From Ectopseudomonas mendocina (GTDB taxonomy: Bacteria; Pseudomonadota; Gammaproteobacteria; Pseudomonadales; Pseudomonadaceae), in contig NZ_SCFY01000013.1 of the NCBI RefSeq assembly GCF_007049795.1, positions 1 through 64,000 on the forward strand: a DNA stretch of 64,000 bases. Reading direction: 5' to 3'. Every line of letters begins with the position of its first letter. Within the stretch, counting starts at the first letter, position 1. Below the pieces are notes generated by a model, which was not told the origin of the DNA, did not search any database, and saw nothing but the letters and a program-made list of their open reading frames with translations. Positions 30,646 to 38,905 of the stretch are shown here, in pieces. The position numbers and the translations under genes are program-made.

Positions 30646-32091
30646 ATGAGCAATCTGTTGCTCTACCAACGCATCGCTCAGCAGTTGGCCGAGGATATTC
30701 GTCGTGGCGTCTACCAGCCGGGGGAGCGCGTGCCCTCGGTACGCAAGATGAGCGCCCAGCTCAATGTCAGCCACGCCACGGTGTTGCAGGCGTACGCCAA
30801 TCTCGAGGATCAGGGCCTGATCCGCGCACGGCCACAGTCCGGTTTCTACGTGCACCAGACGCCCGCACTGACTGCGCCGACGCCGGATATCGCCAAGGTC
30901 GAGCGGCCAGGCCTGGTCACCCGTGCCAGCATCATCAATCAGGTGCTTACCGAGTCGCGTCGCGAGGGCGTATTCCCGCTGGGCGCCGCGGTGCCGCATG
31001 TCGACTACTTGCCGGTGCGTGCGCTGCACCAGCAACTGGCGAAGGTCACGCGCTTTCACAGTCCGCGTGCCTTCAGCTACATGTTCAGCCCCGGCTTCGA
31101 ACCGCTACGCCGCCAGGTGGCGATCCGCATGCGCGATGCCGGCGTGGTGGTCGACCCGTCCGAGGTGGTGATTACCCATGGCTGCGTCGATGCGCTGCAG
31201 ATGAGCCTGCGCGTGCTGACCAAGCCGGGCGATCTGATCGCGGTGGAGTCGCCGACCTACTACGGCTTGCTGCAACTGGCAGATCTGCTGGGGCTCAAGG
31301 TCATCGAGATCCCGTGCGACCCCACCACCGGCATCAGCCTCGAAGCGCTGCAGCTGGCGGCCAACCAGTGGCCGATCAAGGCGCTGGTGCTGACTGCACG
31401 GCTGTCCAACCCGCTCGGCGGTACCATTCCTGAGGAGCGTCAGCGTCAGTTGTTGCGCCTGGCTGGCGATTACGATTTCCAGATCGTCGAGGACGATATT
31501 TACGGCGAGCTGATGTTCGAACAGGGCCCGACCAAGGCGCTCAAGTCCCATGATCGCGACAGCCGGGTGATTTATTGCTCGAGCTTCTCCAAGACGCTTT
31601 CGCCTGGTGTGCGTATCGGCTGGATCGTCGCCGGCAAGTATCAGGACGAGATCCAGCGGCTGCAGACCTTCTCCACCCATTCGGCCTGCAGCGTCACCCA
31701 GATGGCGGTGGCGGCCTACCTGGAGAATGGCGGGTACGACCGTCACCTGCGGCATATCCGTCAGGAGTACCGCAAGAACCTCAGCGCCTTCCAGCTGGCA
31801 GTGCAGCAGTATTTCCCGGTCGGTACGCAGATGACCCGGCCCAAGGGCGGCTTCATTCTCTGGGTCAGCCTGCCGGCGCGGGTCAACACCAAGGATCTGC
31901 ACGTGCGCGCGCTGCAGCAGGGCATTTCCATCGCACCGGGACTGATCTTCAGCAACACCGAGCAGTTCAACCATTGCGTACGCCTTAACTGCGGCATCCC
32001 GTGGAATCGCGAGGCGGAGAGGGCGTTGATGACCCTGGGCATGCTGGCCACGCAGCTGTGCCAGGAAGCGGGCGGTTCCTGGGAGGACTAA
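30646..32091 (+). CDS. MocR-type GntR regulator with aminotransferase domain
   Basis: This 481-residue protein has a GntR winged helix (about 1-70, GERVPSVRKMSAQLNVSHATV) joined to a fold-type I aminotransferase domain (about 110-475). The PLP lysine is Lys316 in SSFSKTLSPGVRIGW, and the NP(L)G loop is present. MocR regulators bind PLP and usually control vitamin B6, amino-acid or amine metabolism. The ATG at 30646 follows AAGGA; an upstream in-frame start at 30547 would cover the promoter. No obvious target gene is adjacent, so the regulon is unknown. Confidence 0.9.
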   Translation: MSNLLLYQRIAQQLAEDIRRGVYQPGERVPSVRKMSAQLNVSHATVLQAYANLEDQGLIRARPQSGFYVHQTPALTAPTPDIAKVERPGLVTRASIINQVLTESRREGVFPLGAAVPHVDYLPVRALHQQLAKVTRFHSPRAFSYMFSPGFEPLRRQVAIRMRDAGVVVDPSEVVITHGCVDALQMSLRVLTKPGDLIAVESPTYYGLLQLADLLGLKVIEIPCDPTTGISLEALQLAANQWPIKALVLTARLSNPLGGTIPEERQRQLLRLAGDYDFQIVEDDIYGELMFEQGPTKALKSHDRDSRVIYCSSFSKTLSPGVRIGWIVAGKYQDEIQRLQTFSTHSACSVTQMAVAAYLENGGYDRHLRHIRQEYRKNLSAFQLAVQQYFPVGTQMTRPKGGFILWVSLPARVNTKDLHVRALQQGISIAPGLIFSNTEQFNHCVRLNCGIPWNREAERALMTLGMLATQLCQEAGGSWED

Positions 32092-32176
32092 AAAGTCCGT
32101 CTCGTTTTAACCCGATTCATCGAAGGGCTGCGTCTACCTGAGCGAAGGTCTCGTGCGATTGCTCAGGAGGTGCACC

Positions 32177-33877
32177 ATGTCCGTTTATTCCTCGTTGCTT
32201 GTTCGTCCATTCGCCGTCGGTTTTTCCGCGGGAACCTTGCTGCTGCTTGCCGCCTGCAGCGCCTCTGGCCCGGAGCCGGAAGCCCAGGCCAACTCGGAGC
32301 CGGCGGCGACACTCGTTCGTGAACGTCTGGCTGCGCCTGTAGCAGCCGAGATGCCTGCCGCCGCCAGCCAGAAACGCTTGTCGACCCTGGCTTACGCGCC
32401 GTCGCCCATCGCCGATGTCCTGCCACCGGGCTACCGCGATGAGTCACGCGAGCAATACCAGGCCTATGCCGATAATCCGGTGTTCGCGGTTGCCGAGACC
32501 CCGGTATCCACCTTCAGCATCGACGTCGATACCGGTAGTTACGCCAACGTGCGGCGCTTCCTCAATGGCGGACAATTGCCACCGAAGGACGCCGTGCGAT
32601 TGGAAGAACTGGTCAACTACTTCCCCTACGCCTATCCACTACCACAGGGCGATGTGCCCTTCGGCGTCAGCACCGAGCTGACGGTGACGCCGTGGAACCC
32701 GCAGACACGCCTGCTGCGCATCGCCATCAAGGCGTCGGATCGCAGCGTGGATGAACTGCCGCCGGCCAACCTGGTGTTTCTGGTCGACGTGTCTGGTTCG
32801 ATGCATCGCCGCGAAGGCCTGCCGATGGTGCAGGGCACGCTGAAGTTGCTGGTCGATCAACTTCGTCCGCAGGATCGCGTCTCGCTGGTCACCTATGCCG
32901 GTGACAGCAAGGTGGTGCTGGACTCCGCGCCCGGCAGCGACAAGGCGAAGATTCGTTCGGCGATCGATCAACTCAGCGCTGGCGGTTCGACGGCAGGGGA
33001 GTCGGGCATTCAGTTGGCTTACCAGCAGGCGAGCAAGCACATGATCGATGGCGGCATCAATCGCATCCTGCTGGCCACCGATGGTGACTTCAACGTCGGT
33101 ATCAGCGATTTCGACAGCCTCAAGCAACTGGCTGCCGACAAGCGCAAGAGCGGCGTCTCGCTGACCACCCTGGGTTTTGGCGTGGACAACTACAACGAGC
33201 GTCTGATGGAGCAGCTGGCCGATGCTGGCAACGGTAATTACGCCTACATCGATAATTTGCGCGAGGCGCGCAAGGTGCTGGTGGATCAGCTCGGCTCGAC
33301 CCTCGCCACCGTGGCCAGTGACGTGAAGCTGCAACTGGAATTCAACCCGAGCGAAGTCAGCGAGTACCGCCTGCTGGGCTACGAAAACCGTGCGCTCAAG
33401 CGCGAGGATTTCAGCAACGACAAGGTCGATGCCGGTGATATCGGCGCTGGGCATACCGTCACCGCGCTGTACGAGATCGTCCCGGCGGGCAGCAAAGGCT
33501 GGCTGGAGCCGCTGCGTTATCAGGCCAGTGCCCAGCCCGCGAGCAAGAGCGGCGAACTGGCCTGGTTGCGGATTCGCTACAAGGCGCCGGGGGAAGCATC
33601 CAGCCGGCTGCTGGAGCGGCCTATCGCACGCGGCGAGACCAAGCCGGTTGCGGCTGCCAGCGAGGACCTGCGCTTCGCCGCTGCGGTAGCCGCATTCGCC
33701 CAGCAGCTCAAGGACGGGCGCTACACGGGCGACTTCGATCTGGCGCAGAGCATCGCGCTGGCGCGCTCGGCCAAGGGTGAGGATCGCTTCGGCCTGCGTG
33801 GCGAGTTCATCCAACTGGCCGAAATTGCCCAGAGCCTGCACACTTCCGGCTCCACCCCAGCACGAGTTCAGCAGTGA
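32177..33877 (+). CDS. von Willebrand factor A lipoprotein (YfbK type)
   Basis: The 566-residue product starts with a lipoprotein signal (Cys27 in LLAAC), an N-terminal vWA-associated domain (about 90-190), a vWA domain with MIDAS DVSGSMH (Asp204, Ser206, Ser208) and a C-terminal DUF3520-type region. AGGAGG six bases before the ATG at 32177 fixes the start. Its last four bases overlap the sigma-factor start (GTGA). It is likely an outer-membrane or periplasmic metal-dependent adhesion or binding protein; its partnership with a sigma factor suggests signalling. Confidence 0.9.
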   Translation: MSVYSSLLVRPFAVGFSAGTLLLLAACSASGPEPEAQANSEPAATLVRERLAAPVAAEMPAAASQKRLSTLAYAPSPIADVLPPGYRDESREQYQAYADNPVFAVAETPVSTFSIDVDTGSYANVRRFLNGGQLPPKDAVRLEELVNYFPYAYPLPQGDVPFGVSTELTVTPWNPQTRLLRIAIKASDRSVDELPPANLVFLVDVSGSMHRREGLPMVQGTLKLLVDQLRPQDRVSLVTYAGDSKVVLDSAPGSDKAKIRSAIDQLSAGGSTAGESGIQLAYQQASKHMIDGGINRILLATDGDFNVGISDFDSLKQLAADKRKSGVSLTTLGFGVDNYNERLMEQLADAGNGNYAYIDNLREARKVLVDQLGSTLATVASDVKLQLEFNPSEVSEYRLLGYENRALKREDFSNDKVDAGDIGAGHTVTALYEIVPAGSKGWLEPLRYQASAQPASKSGELAWLRIRYKAPGEASSRLLERPIARGETKPVAAASEDLRFAAAVAAFAQQLKDGRYTGDFDLAQSIALARSAKGEDRFGLRGEFIQLAEIAQSLHTSGSTPARVQQ

Positions 33878-34446
33878 ACGCACCTCTCACGGATGACGAC
33901 GCCGCTCTATTGCGGCGTTACCGCCGCGGCGATGCCACGGCCTTCAACGCGCTGTACCAGCGTCATCGGCTGGGCTTGTTCCGCTTTCTGCTCGGCTTGT
34001 GTGGCGATCATGCCCTGGCCGAGGAAGTGTTCCAGGAAACCTGGATGAGCCTGATCCGCAGCCAGAGCGAGCAGCGCGAGGCGGTGCTGTTCAAGACCTG
34101 GCTGTACCAGATCGCCCGCAACCGTTTGATCGACCACTGGCGCAAGACGGGCCGTCATCAGGCCGGACATGACGAGTATGACGAAGGCCAGCACGCCCAG
34201 GCCGACCCGCGGCCCGGCCCCGAGCAGCAGTGGAGCTTGAGCCGCGATAGCGAGCGACTGCAGGCGGCGCTGGCCGACCTGCCGGAAGATCAGCGTGAGG
34301 TGTTCCTGTTGCGTGCCCATGGCGACCTGGAACTGAACGAGATTGCCGAGTTGACCCGCACGCCGGCCGAGACGGTCAAGAGCCGTCTGCGCTATGCCCT
34401 GCAGAAATTGCGCCGGCTGCTGGCCACCGAGGAGTTGTCCGCATGA
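33874..34446 (+). CDS. ECF-family RNA polymerase sigma factor
   Basis: This 190-residue protein has sigma region 2 (about 15-85, including HALAEEVFQETWMSL) and region 4 (about 125-180, LPEDQREVFLLRAHGDLELNEIAELTRTPAETVKSRL). It starts with GTG overlapping the vWA stop and ends overlapping the next ATG by four bases, so the three genes are tightly coupled. Regions 2 and 4 are intact. The promoter it recognises was not found with confidence. Confidence 0.92.
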   Translation: MNAPLTDDDAALLRRYRRGDATAFNALYQRHRLGLFRFLLGLCGDHALAEEVFQETWMSLIRSQSEQREAVLFKTWLYQIARNRLIDHWRKTGRHQAGHDEYDEGQHAQADPRPGPEQQWSLSRDSERLQAALADLPEDQREVFLLRAHGDLELNEIAELTRTPAETVKSRLRYALQKLRRLLATEELSA

Positions 34447-35105
34447 CCCATGAACGAGAACCTCTGGACCACGAACAGGCGTTATTGGCGCATTTTCGTG
34501 CCCATGGCGGCGGCGAACCTTCGGCCGAGCTGGATGCGCGCATTCTGGCGGCGGCCAGTGCGGCTGCCAGTGAAGCGCGTCAGGCCGACAAGCCTGAATC
34601 TGGCTGGGCGCAGCGCCTGCATCAATGGTTGTTTGGCAGTGGCCGCCAGCGCTGGTCGGTGGCCCTGGCCGGGTTGGCCTGTGTCGGGATTGGCGTCAGC
34701 CTGACTTGGCGCACCCTGGAGCAGACGCCAGCTGCCTTCGATGCCGTGCCGCCCAGCGTGGCCATGAGCCCCGCTGCACCAGCCCCGGCACCGATGGCGG
34801 CCAAGCGTGCTGCCGAGAACGAGTCGGTGGCGCGTATGGCTGTCCCTCAGGAGCGCATGAGGAGCCAGGCGCCTTCTGCCGATATAGCGGAGGCACCGAT
34901 GGCCAGCACGGCGGCAATTGCTCCGATGGCAGAATTGGTGATCCAGAGCGAACCACGCGAGGCGTTGCTGCGTCTGCTGGAGCTGCGTAAGGCCAATAAG
35001 CAGGAGGAGGCGCAGCGGTTGCTGGAGCAGCTCAAGGCCGATTATCCGCAACTGGATATCGAGGCCGAGCTCGAGCATCTGTCTAACGAGCCGTCAGCCG
35101 AATGA
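34443..35105 (+). CDS. Single-pass membrane protein, probable anti-sigma partner
   Basis: The 220-residue protein has a cytoplasmic N-terminal part of about 75 residues, one membrane helix (about 77-95, SVALAGLACVGIGVSL) and an Ala/Pro/Met-rich periplasmic part with a helical C-terminus (LLRLLELRKANKQEEAQRL). Coupling to an ECF gene and the topology suggest an anti-sigma factor, but the HxxxCxxC zinc motif of the common class is absent. The role is therefore inferred from context. Confidence 0.7.
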   Translation: MTHEREPLDHEQALLAHFRAHGGGEPSAELDARILAAASAAASEARQADKPESGWAQRLHQWLFGSGRQRWSVALAGLACVGIGVSLTWRTLEQTPAAFDAVPPSVAMSPAAPAPAPMAAKRAAENESVARMAVPQERMRSQAPSADIAEAPMASTAAIAPMAELVIQSEPREALLRLLELRKANKQEEAQRLLEQLKADYPQLDIEAELEHLSNEPSAE

Positions 35106-35195
35106 GCTTCCGGGTAAAAGTCGTGTAAGTCGGCTTGTCAGGCGCGCCCAGGCGGAGGAGCATGGGCGCGTTACTGATCGAGCTATCCTTGTCCC

Positions 35196-35696
35196 ATGAT
35201 GCGTAAGTCCATTCTTCTATTGCTGTGCCTGGGTTGGCTGAGCGCCTGTGAGCGTGAGCCTGAGCCTGTTGCGCAGCAGCCTGCACCTGAGCCCGCAGTG
35301 GTCGCCACGCCTGAACCTGCGCCCGTTGTCGAGGTTGCCAAGCCCGAGCCTGTCGAACCTGCGCCGCCTGCCAAGGTGGCCGAAAGCAAGCCCGTGCCTC
35401 CTGCCAAACCGCCTGTTGCCGCGAAGCCCAAGCCTGCTGCGGCACCACAACCCAAGCCCGCCGAGCCCGAATCGAAACTGGCGCTGGACCTGAGCGTGCC
35501 GCAGGAGCTGTTCGAGCAGGCACTGGAAAGCGAAACCCGCGAGGAGCTCTTGCCGGTGCTGCCGCCACTGTTTGGCGAGAAACCCGAAGTCCAGAGCCCG
35601 TTCCAGATCAGCGGTCGGCTGATCAGCAACGAGCGAGTGGACGACTACTGGGATTCGATCGAAGGCGCCGAGGTGCAATTCGAGTTCAAGCAGTAG
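35196..35696 (+). CDS. Pro/Ala/Glu-rich lipoprotein of unknown function
   Basis: This 166-residue protein has a lipoprotein signal (Cys18, GWLSAC), a long low-complexity linker of repeated Pro-Glu, Val-Ala and Pro-Lys units (about 20-90), and a short C-terminal segment (about 95-166) that looks folded. Two adjacent ATGs (35196, 35199) are possible starts and neither has a strong ribosome site. It follows the sigma/anti-sigma genes by 90 bases and might belong to their regulon. I recognise no family. Confidence 0.7.
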   Translation: MMRKSILLLLCLGWLSACEREPEPVAQQPAPEPAVVATPEPAPVVEVAKPEPVEPAPPAKVAESKPVPPAKPPVAAKPKPAAAPQPKPAEPESKLALDLSVPQELFEQALESETREELLPVLPPLFGEKPEVQSPFQISGRLISNERVDDYWDSIEGAEVQFEFKQ

Positions 35697-35699
35697 CTC

Positions 35700-35926
35700 A
35701 AAAGGGATGTTGATCAGGGCGCCGATCACACCGAGCTTGCTCAGCGCAGCTAGGGTCGTCAGTAATTCCAGGCGGTTCTCCAGCATCACTGCGACCACGT
35801 CGCCATGGCCGATGCCGCGGCTTTGAACGTCCAGGCCAGGCGGTTGGCCCAGGCGTTGAAGGCGCGATAGCTGAGCTGGCGGTTTTCATTCATCAGCGCC
35901 GGACGCCCGGGGTGGCGTTTAGCGCC
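35700..35926 (-). pseudogene. Decayed N-terminal fragment of a fatty-acyl-CoA synthetase
   Basis: On the minus strand one frame reads NENRQLSYRAFNAWANRLAW, and after a frameshift near 35810 another frame reads GHGDVVAVMLENRLELLT and then LAALSKLGVIGALINIPF. Together they form the N-terminus of an AMP-binding acyl-CoA synthetase, with the classic GVxxGDxVAVMLENR turn. No ATG context, P-loop or C-terminal domain remains. It fills the space between the lipoprotein gene and the permease gene. Confidence 0.75.
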
Positions 35927-35938
35927 TGGTGTTAGTCG

Positions 35939-37279
35939 TCAGAGGAAGGCGAACTTGGCGATGAAGATGATGCACAGGGCATACAGGCTCAGCGATACCT
36001 TGTCGCTCTGACCGGTCAGCAGCTTCAGCGTGGCATAGGTCAGAAAGCCCAGGGCGATGCCGTTGGCGATGGAGAAGGTCAACGGCATCATCACCACGGT
36101 GACGATGGCCGGGATGGTGTCGGTATGGTCCTTCCAGTCGATGTGCGCCATGCCGCTCATCATCAGCATCGCCACGTAAATCAGCGCACCGGCGGTGGCG
36201 TAGGCGGGAATCATGCCGGCCAGCGGGGCGAAGAACATTGCGGCGAGGAACAGGAAACCTACGGTGATGGCGGTCAGGCCGGTGCGGCCACCGGCGGCAA
36301 CGCCTGCGGCGCTCTCAACATAGCTGGTGACCGGCGGGCAACCAACCACGGCACCGACGACGCTGGAAGTGGAGTCGGCTTTCAGCGCCTTGGACAGGTT
36401 CTGGATCTTGCCGTCCTCGTCAACCAGGTTGGCGCGGTGTGCCACACCCATCAGGGTGCCGGCGGTGTCGAACATGTTCACGAACAGGAAGGCCAGGATC
36501 ACACTGATCATCGCCACGTTGAACGCGCCGGCAATGTCCATGGCCAGGAAGGTCGGCGCCAGGCTCGGCGGCATCGACACCAGGCCGCCGTACTCCACCA
36601 GGCCCATGGCCCAGCCGATGGCGGTGACGCCGAGCATGCTGAAGAGAATGGCGCCGAACACATTGCGGTGGCTGAGCACGGCGATCAGCAGGAAGCATAC
36701 GGCGGCGAGTAGCGCCGACGGGTTACTGAACGAGCCCATGGTCAACAGGGTGGCCGGGCTGTCGACGACGATCCCGGCGGTCTTCAGGCCGATCAGGCCG
36801 AGGAACAGGCCGACCCCGGCACCCATGGCGAAGCGCAGGCTCATCGGGATGCTGTTGAGCAGCCATTCGCGGATCTTCGACAGGCTCATGATCATGAACA
36901 GCACGCCGGAGATGAACACCGCGCCCAGTGCGATCTGCCAGCTGTAGCCCATTTCACCGACGACGGTGTAGGTGAAGAAGGCGTTCAGGCCCATGCCCGG
37001 CGCCAGGCCGACTGGCCAGTTGGCGTACAGGCCCATCAGGAAGCAGCCCAGGGCCGCCCCGATGCAGGTGGCGACGAAGGCGGCGCCATGATCGATGCCG
37101 GCAGTGGCCATGATGTTGGGATTGACGAAGATGATGTAGGCCATGGTGACGAAGGTCGTCAGGCCGGCCAGCAGCTCGGTCTTGATGGTGGTGCGGTGCT
37201 CGGTCAGTTTGAAGAAACGGTCGAGCAGACCACTGCTTGCCAGTTGATTCGCGTGTTGTTCTTGTTTGACGCTTTCCAC
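35939..37279 (-). CDS. NCS2-family purine permease (AzgA type)
   Basis: The 446-residue protein has about 12-14 membrane helices and family motifs such as TFVTMAYIIFVNP, GLAPGMGLNAFFTY and PPVTSYVESAAG. AzgA/GhxP-type carriers import adenine, guanine or hypoxanthine with protons. The start is GTG with AGGAG upstream. It is divergent from a GntR gene and close to guaD and xdh, so guanine or hypoxanthine uptake is likely. An operator lies within its promoter spacer. Confidence 0.92.
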   Translation of the reverse strand: MESVKQEQHANQLASSGLLDRFFKLTEHRTTIKTELLAGLTTFVTMAYIIFVNPNIMATAGIDHGAAFVATCIGAALGCFLMGLYANWPVGLAPGMGLNAFFTYTVVGEMGYSWQIALGAVFISGVLFMIMSLSKIREWLLNSIPMSLRFAMGAGVGLFLGLIGLKTAGIVVDSPATLLTMGSFSNPSALLAAVCFLLIAVLSHRNVFGAILFSMLGVTAIGWAMGLVEYGGLVSMPPSLAPTFLAMDIAGAFNVAMISVILAFLFVNMFDTAGTLMGVAHRANLVDEDGKIQNLSKALKADSTSSVVGAVVGCPPVTSYVESAAGVAAGGRTGLTAITVGFLFLAAMFFAPLAGMIPAYATAGALIYVAMLMMSGMAHIDWKDHTDTIPAIVTVVMMPLTFSIANGIALGFLTYATLKLLTGQSDKVSLSLYALCIIFIAKFAFL

Positions 37280-37418
37280 AGCGGGTACTCCTCATCTCTC
37301 TTGTTGTGTACCGCCCAGAGCGTTGCGCAAGAACAATGCTCTCTGAGGCAGGCGGTGTTTTCGACGGTGCTTCCTGGCTAAGCTGTTGACCGAGCGGTCA
37401 AGAAGTCACTCAGGCGCG

Positions 37419-37446
37419 ATTATGCTGTTGTATACAAAAAATGCAA
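37419..37446 (-). promoter_or_regulatory. Permease promoter with operator TTGTATACAA in its spacer
   Basis: On the minus strand TTGCAT (37446-37441) and CATAAT (37424-37419) are spaced by 16. The perfect palindrome TTGTATACAA (37428-37437) fills the spacer, where a bound repressor would block RNA polymerase. Confidence 0.6.
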
Positions 37447-37574
37447 TTAATGTTTTTAGTGTTGCATGAATCGCACTAGTCGAGCGCGCGGATTGAGAAA
37501 CGAACGGATTTGGCGACAATCCTTTCGGATACTTAAATAAAATTCATATAAAACAATAAGATATGTTTGTTTCG

Positions 37575-37731
37575 TGATCGGTGGCAGTAACCGATCAAGC
37601 GTCGGTGCGGCGACCTGAGCGGGTCTTTAGCCACTAGTGAACTGAGAGGGCGGCTGTATATAAGGAAAGAATTTGTTGTTCTGGGTTGAGCCATGGCTGA
37701 GGTTCGGACGATGCTCAGCTACGACGTCGTA
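37575..37731. promoter_or_regulatory. Two further palindromes in the permease-gntR intergenic region
   Basis: TGATCGGT and ACCGATCA (37575-37582 and 37590-37597) are a perfect inverted repeat, and TACGACGTCGTA (37720-37731) is a perfect 12 bp palindrome. They lie in the 593-base gap 37280-37872, which holds no gene. Their binders are unknown. Confidence 0.4.
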
Positions 37732-37753
37732 CAACGAGTGGTGTGATGGCTGA

Positions 37754-37768
37754 TTGACTTGTGTACAA
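37754..37768 (+). promoter_or_regulatory. gntR promoter -35 box overlapping operator TTGTGTACAA
   Basis: TTGACT (37754-37759) is a good -35 box. It runs into TTGTGTACAA (37759-37768), one base different from the permease operator TTGTATACAA. The matching -10 box is not clear. This suggests one regulator represses both divergent genes. Confidence 0.5.
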
Positions 37769-37872
37769 TTGCCTCAATTTTTTTCTGATGTTTTTTCGCT
37801 CGGAGCTTGTCAGCTACCGGGTAGAACACAGTAGAGTCGCAGTGTCGCCGACTCTCATTGACGCGAGCCAGA

Positions 37873-38640
37873 ATGAACGATCAATTGCAGCCTCTCAAGA
37901 AGCAGCCGCGCGTGGGCAAAAGTAGCCGCAGCGGGACTCAGGACGATGTCGTATATGCCCACATTTTCGATGCGATTCTTGAGCAGCGGCTGGCGCCCGG
38001 CACCAAGCTGAGCGAAGAGGCGCTGGGTGAGATCTTTGGTGTCAGCCGCACCATCATTCGTCGCGCCTTGTCACGCCTTGCCCACGAGGGCGTGGTGCTG
38101 CTGCGGCCGAATCGCGGTGCGGTGGTGGCGAGCCCGAGCGTCGAAGAAGCCCGGCAGATCTTCTATGCGCGTCGTCTGGTCGAGCGTGCCATCACCGAGC
38201 TGGCCGTCGAGCACGCCACCGCTGAGCAGCTCGCTGAGCTACGGCAGATGGTCAAGGACGAGCAGGACAGTTTCTCCCGTGGTGACCGTGGTGCGGGTAT
38301 CCGTTTGTCCGGCGAGTTCCACCTCAAGCTGGCGGAGGCTGCGCGTAATGCACCGCTGGTGAGTTTCCAGCGCAGCCTGGTGTCGCAGACCTCGCTGATC
38401 ATCGCCCAATACGAAAGCGGCAGCCGCTCGCATTGCTCCTATGACGAGCACAATCAACTGATCGACGCCATCGAAGCGCGCGATGCCGAGCGTGCGGTGC
38501 ACCTGATGATGCATCACATGGATCATATTGACAGCAAGCTGAACCTGGACGAGGAAAGTGCCTCGGATGACCTGCACGCGGTGTTCTCGCACCTGCTGCA
38601 GACCAAGAAGAAGCCGGGCCGCAGCGCCGCCAACCGCTGA
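37873..38640 (+). CDS. GntR/FCD regulator of the purine island
   Basis: The 255-residue regulator has a disordered basic start, a GntR winged helix (about 25-95, LSEEALGEIFGVSRTIIRRALSRL) and an FCD ligand domain (about 100-235) with the metal-binding His residues expected of the class. I use the ATG at 37873, although its ribosome site is weak and a TTG at 37858 is possible. It is divergent from the permease and convergent with guaD. Two related palindromes suggest it represses the permease and itself; a purine or urate-like effector is an inference. Confidence 0.9.
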   Translation: MNDQLQPLKKQPRVGKSSRSGTQDDVVYAHIFDAILEQRLAPGTKLSEEALGEIFGVSRTIIRRALSRLAHEGVVLLRPNRGAVVASPSVEEARQIFYARRLVERAITELAVEHATAEQLAELRQMVKDEQDSFSRGDRGAGIRLSGEFHLKLAEAARNAPLVSFQRSLVSQTSLIIAQYESGSRSHCSYDEHNQLIDAIEARDAERAVHLMMHHMDHIDSKLNLDEESASDDLHAVFSHLLQTKKKPGRSAANR

Positions 38641-38658
38641 TTCGTTGCGTGCAATAAG

Positions 38659-38691
38659 AAAGCCCCGATGCTTGCGCTGCGGGGCTTTTTT
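38659..38691 (+). terminator. Rho-independent terminator after gntR
   Basis: AAAGCCCCG pairs with CGGGGCTTT and is followed by TTT. Confidence 0.85.
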
Positions 38692-38788
38692 GTTGCCTGC
38701 CATCCCTGGCGGCAACCCTTCGGGCCGTCGCGAGCGACGTCAAAAATTGCTCCCGGCAATTTTTGTTGGCGATGGGGGGCACCTGTAG

Positions 38789-38838
38789 CCCGGATGCAAT
38801 CCGGGGGTGTCGCGGACATTGCCCCGGATTGCATCCGG
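38789..38838. repeat. Inverted pair of the CCGGATGCAATCC repeat
   Basis: CCGGATGCAATCCGGGG (38790-38806) is mirrored exactly by CCCCGGATTGCATCCGG (38822-38838). Single units occur after purF and upstream of atuF. Confidence 0.8.
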
Positions 38839-38850
38839 ACTGCGTTGCTA

Positions 38851-38897
38851 GTGGGAGGGGCTTCAGCCGCGATTTTCGCCGCCAAAGCTTCGCCCAC
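38851..38897. repeat. GTGGGAGGGGCTT-type REP element
   Basis: GTGGGAGGGGCTTCAGCCGCG starts at 38851 and an inverse end AAAGCTTCGCCCAC closes at 38897. The same family lies at 41317-41411 and 58677-58745. Confidence 0.7.
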
Positions 38898-38905
38898 GAT
38901 GTGTC

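Noticed and set aside
35217..35798. 194-residue frame on the minus strand across the Pro-rich lipoprotein
   Set aside because: Only its first third resembles an acyl-CoA synthetase, and the rest is the antisense of the lipoprotein gene, so it was treated as a pseudogene relic.
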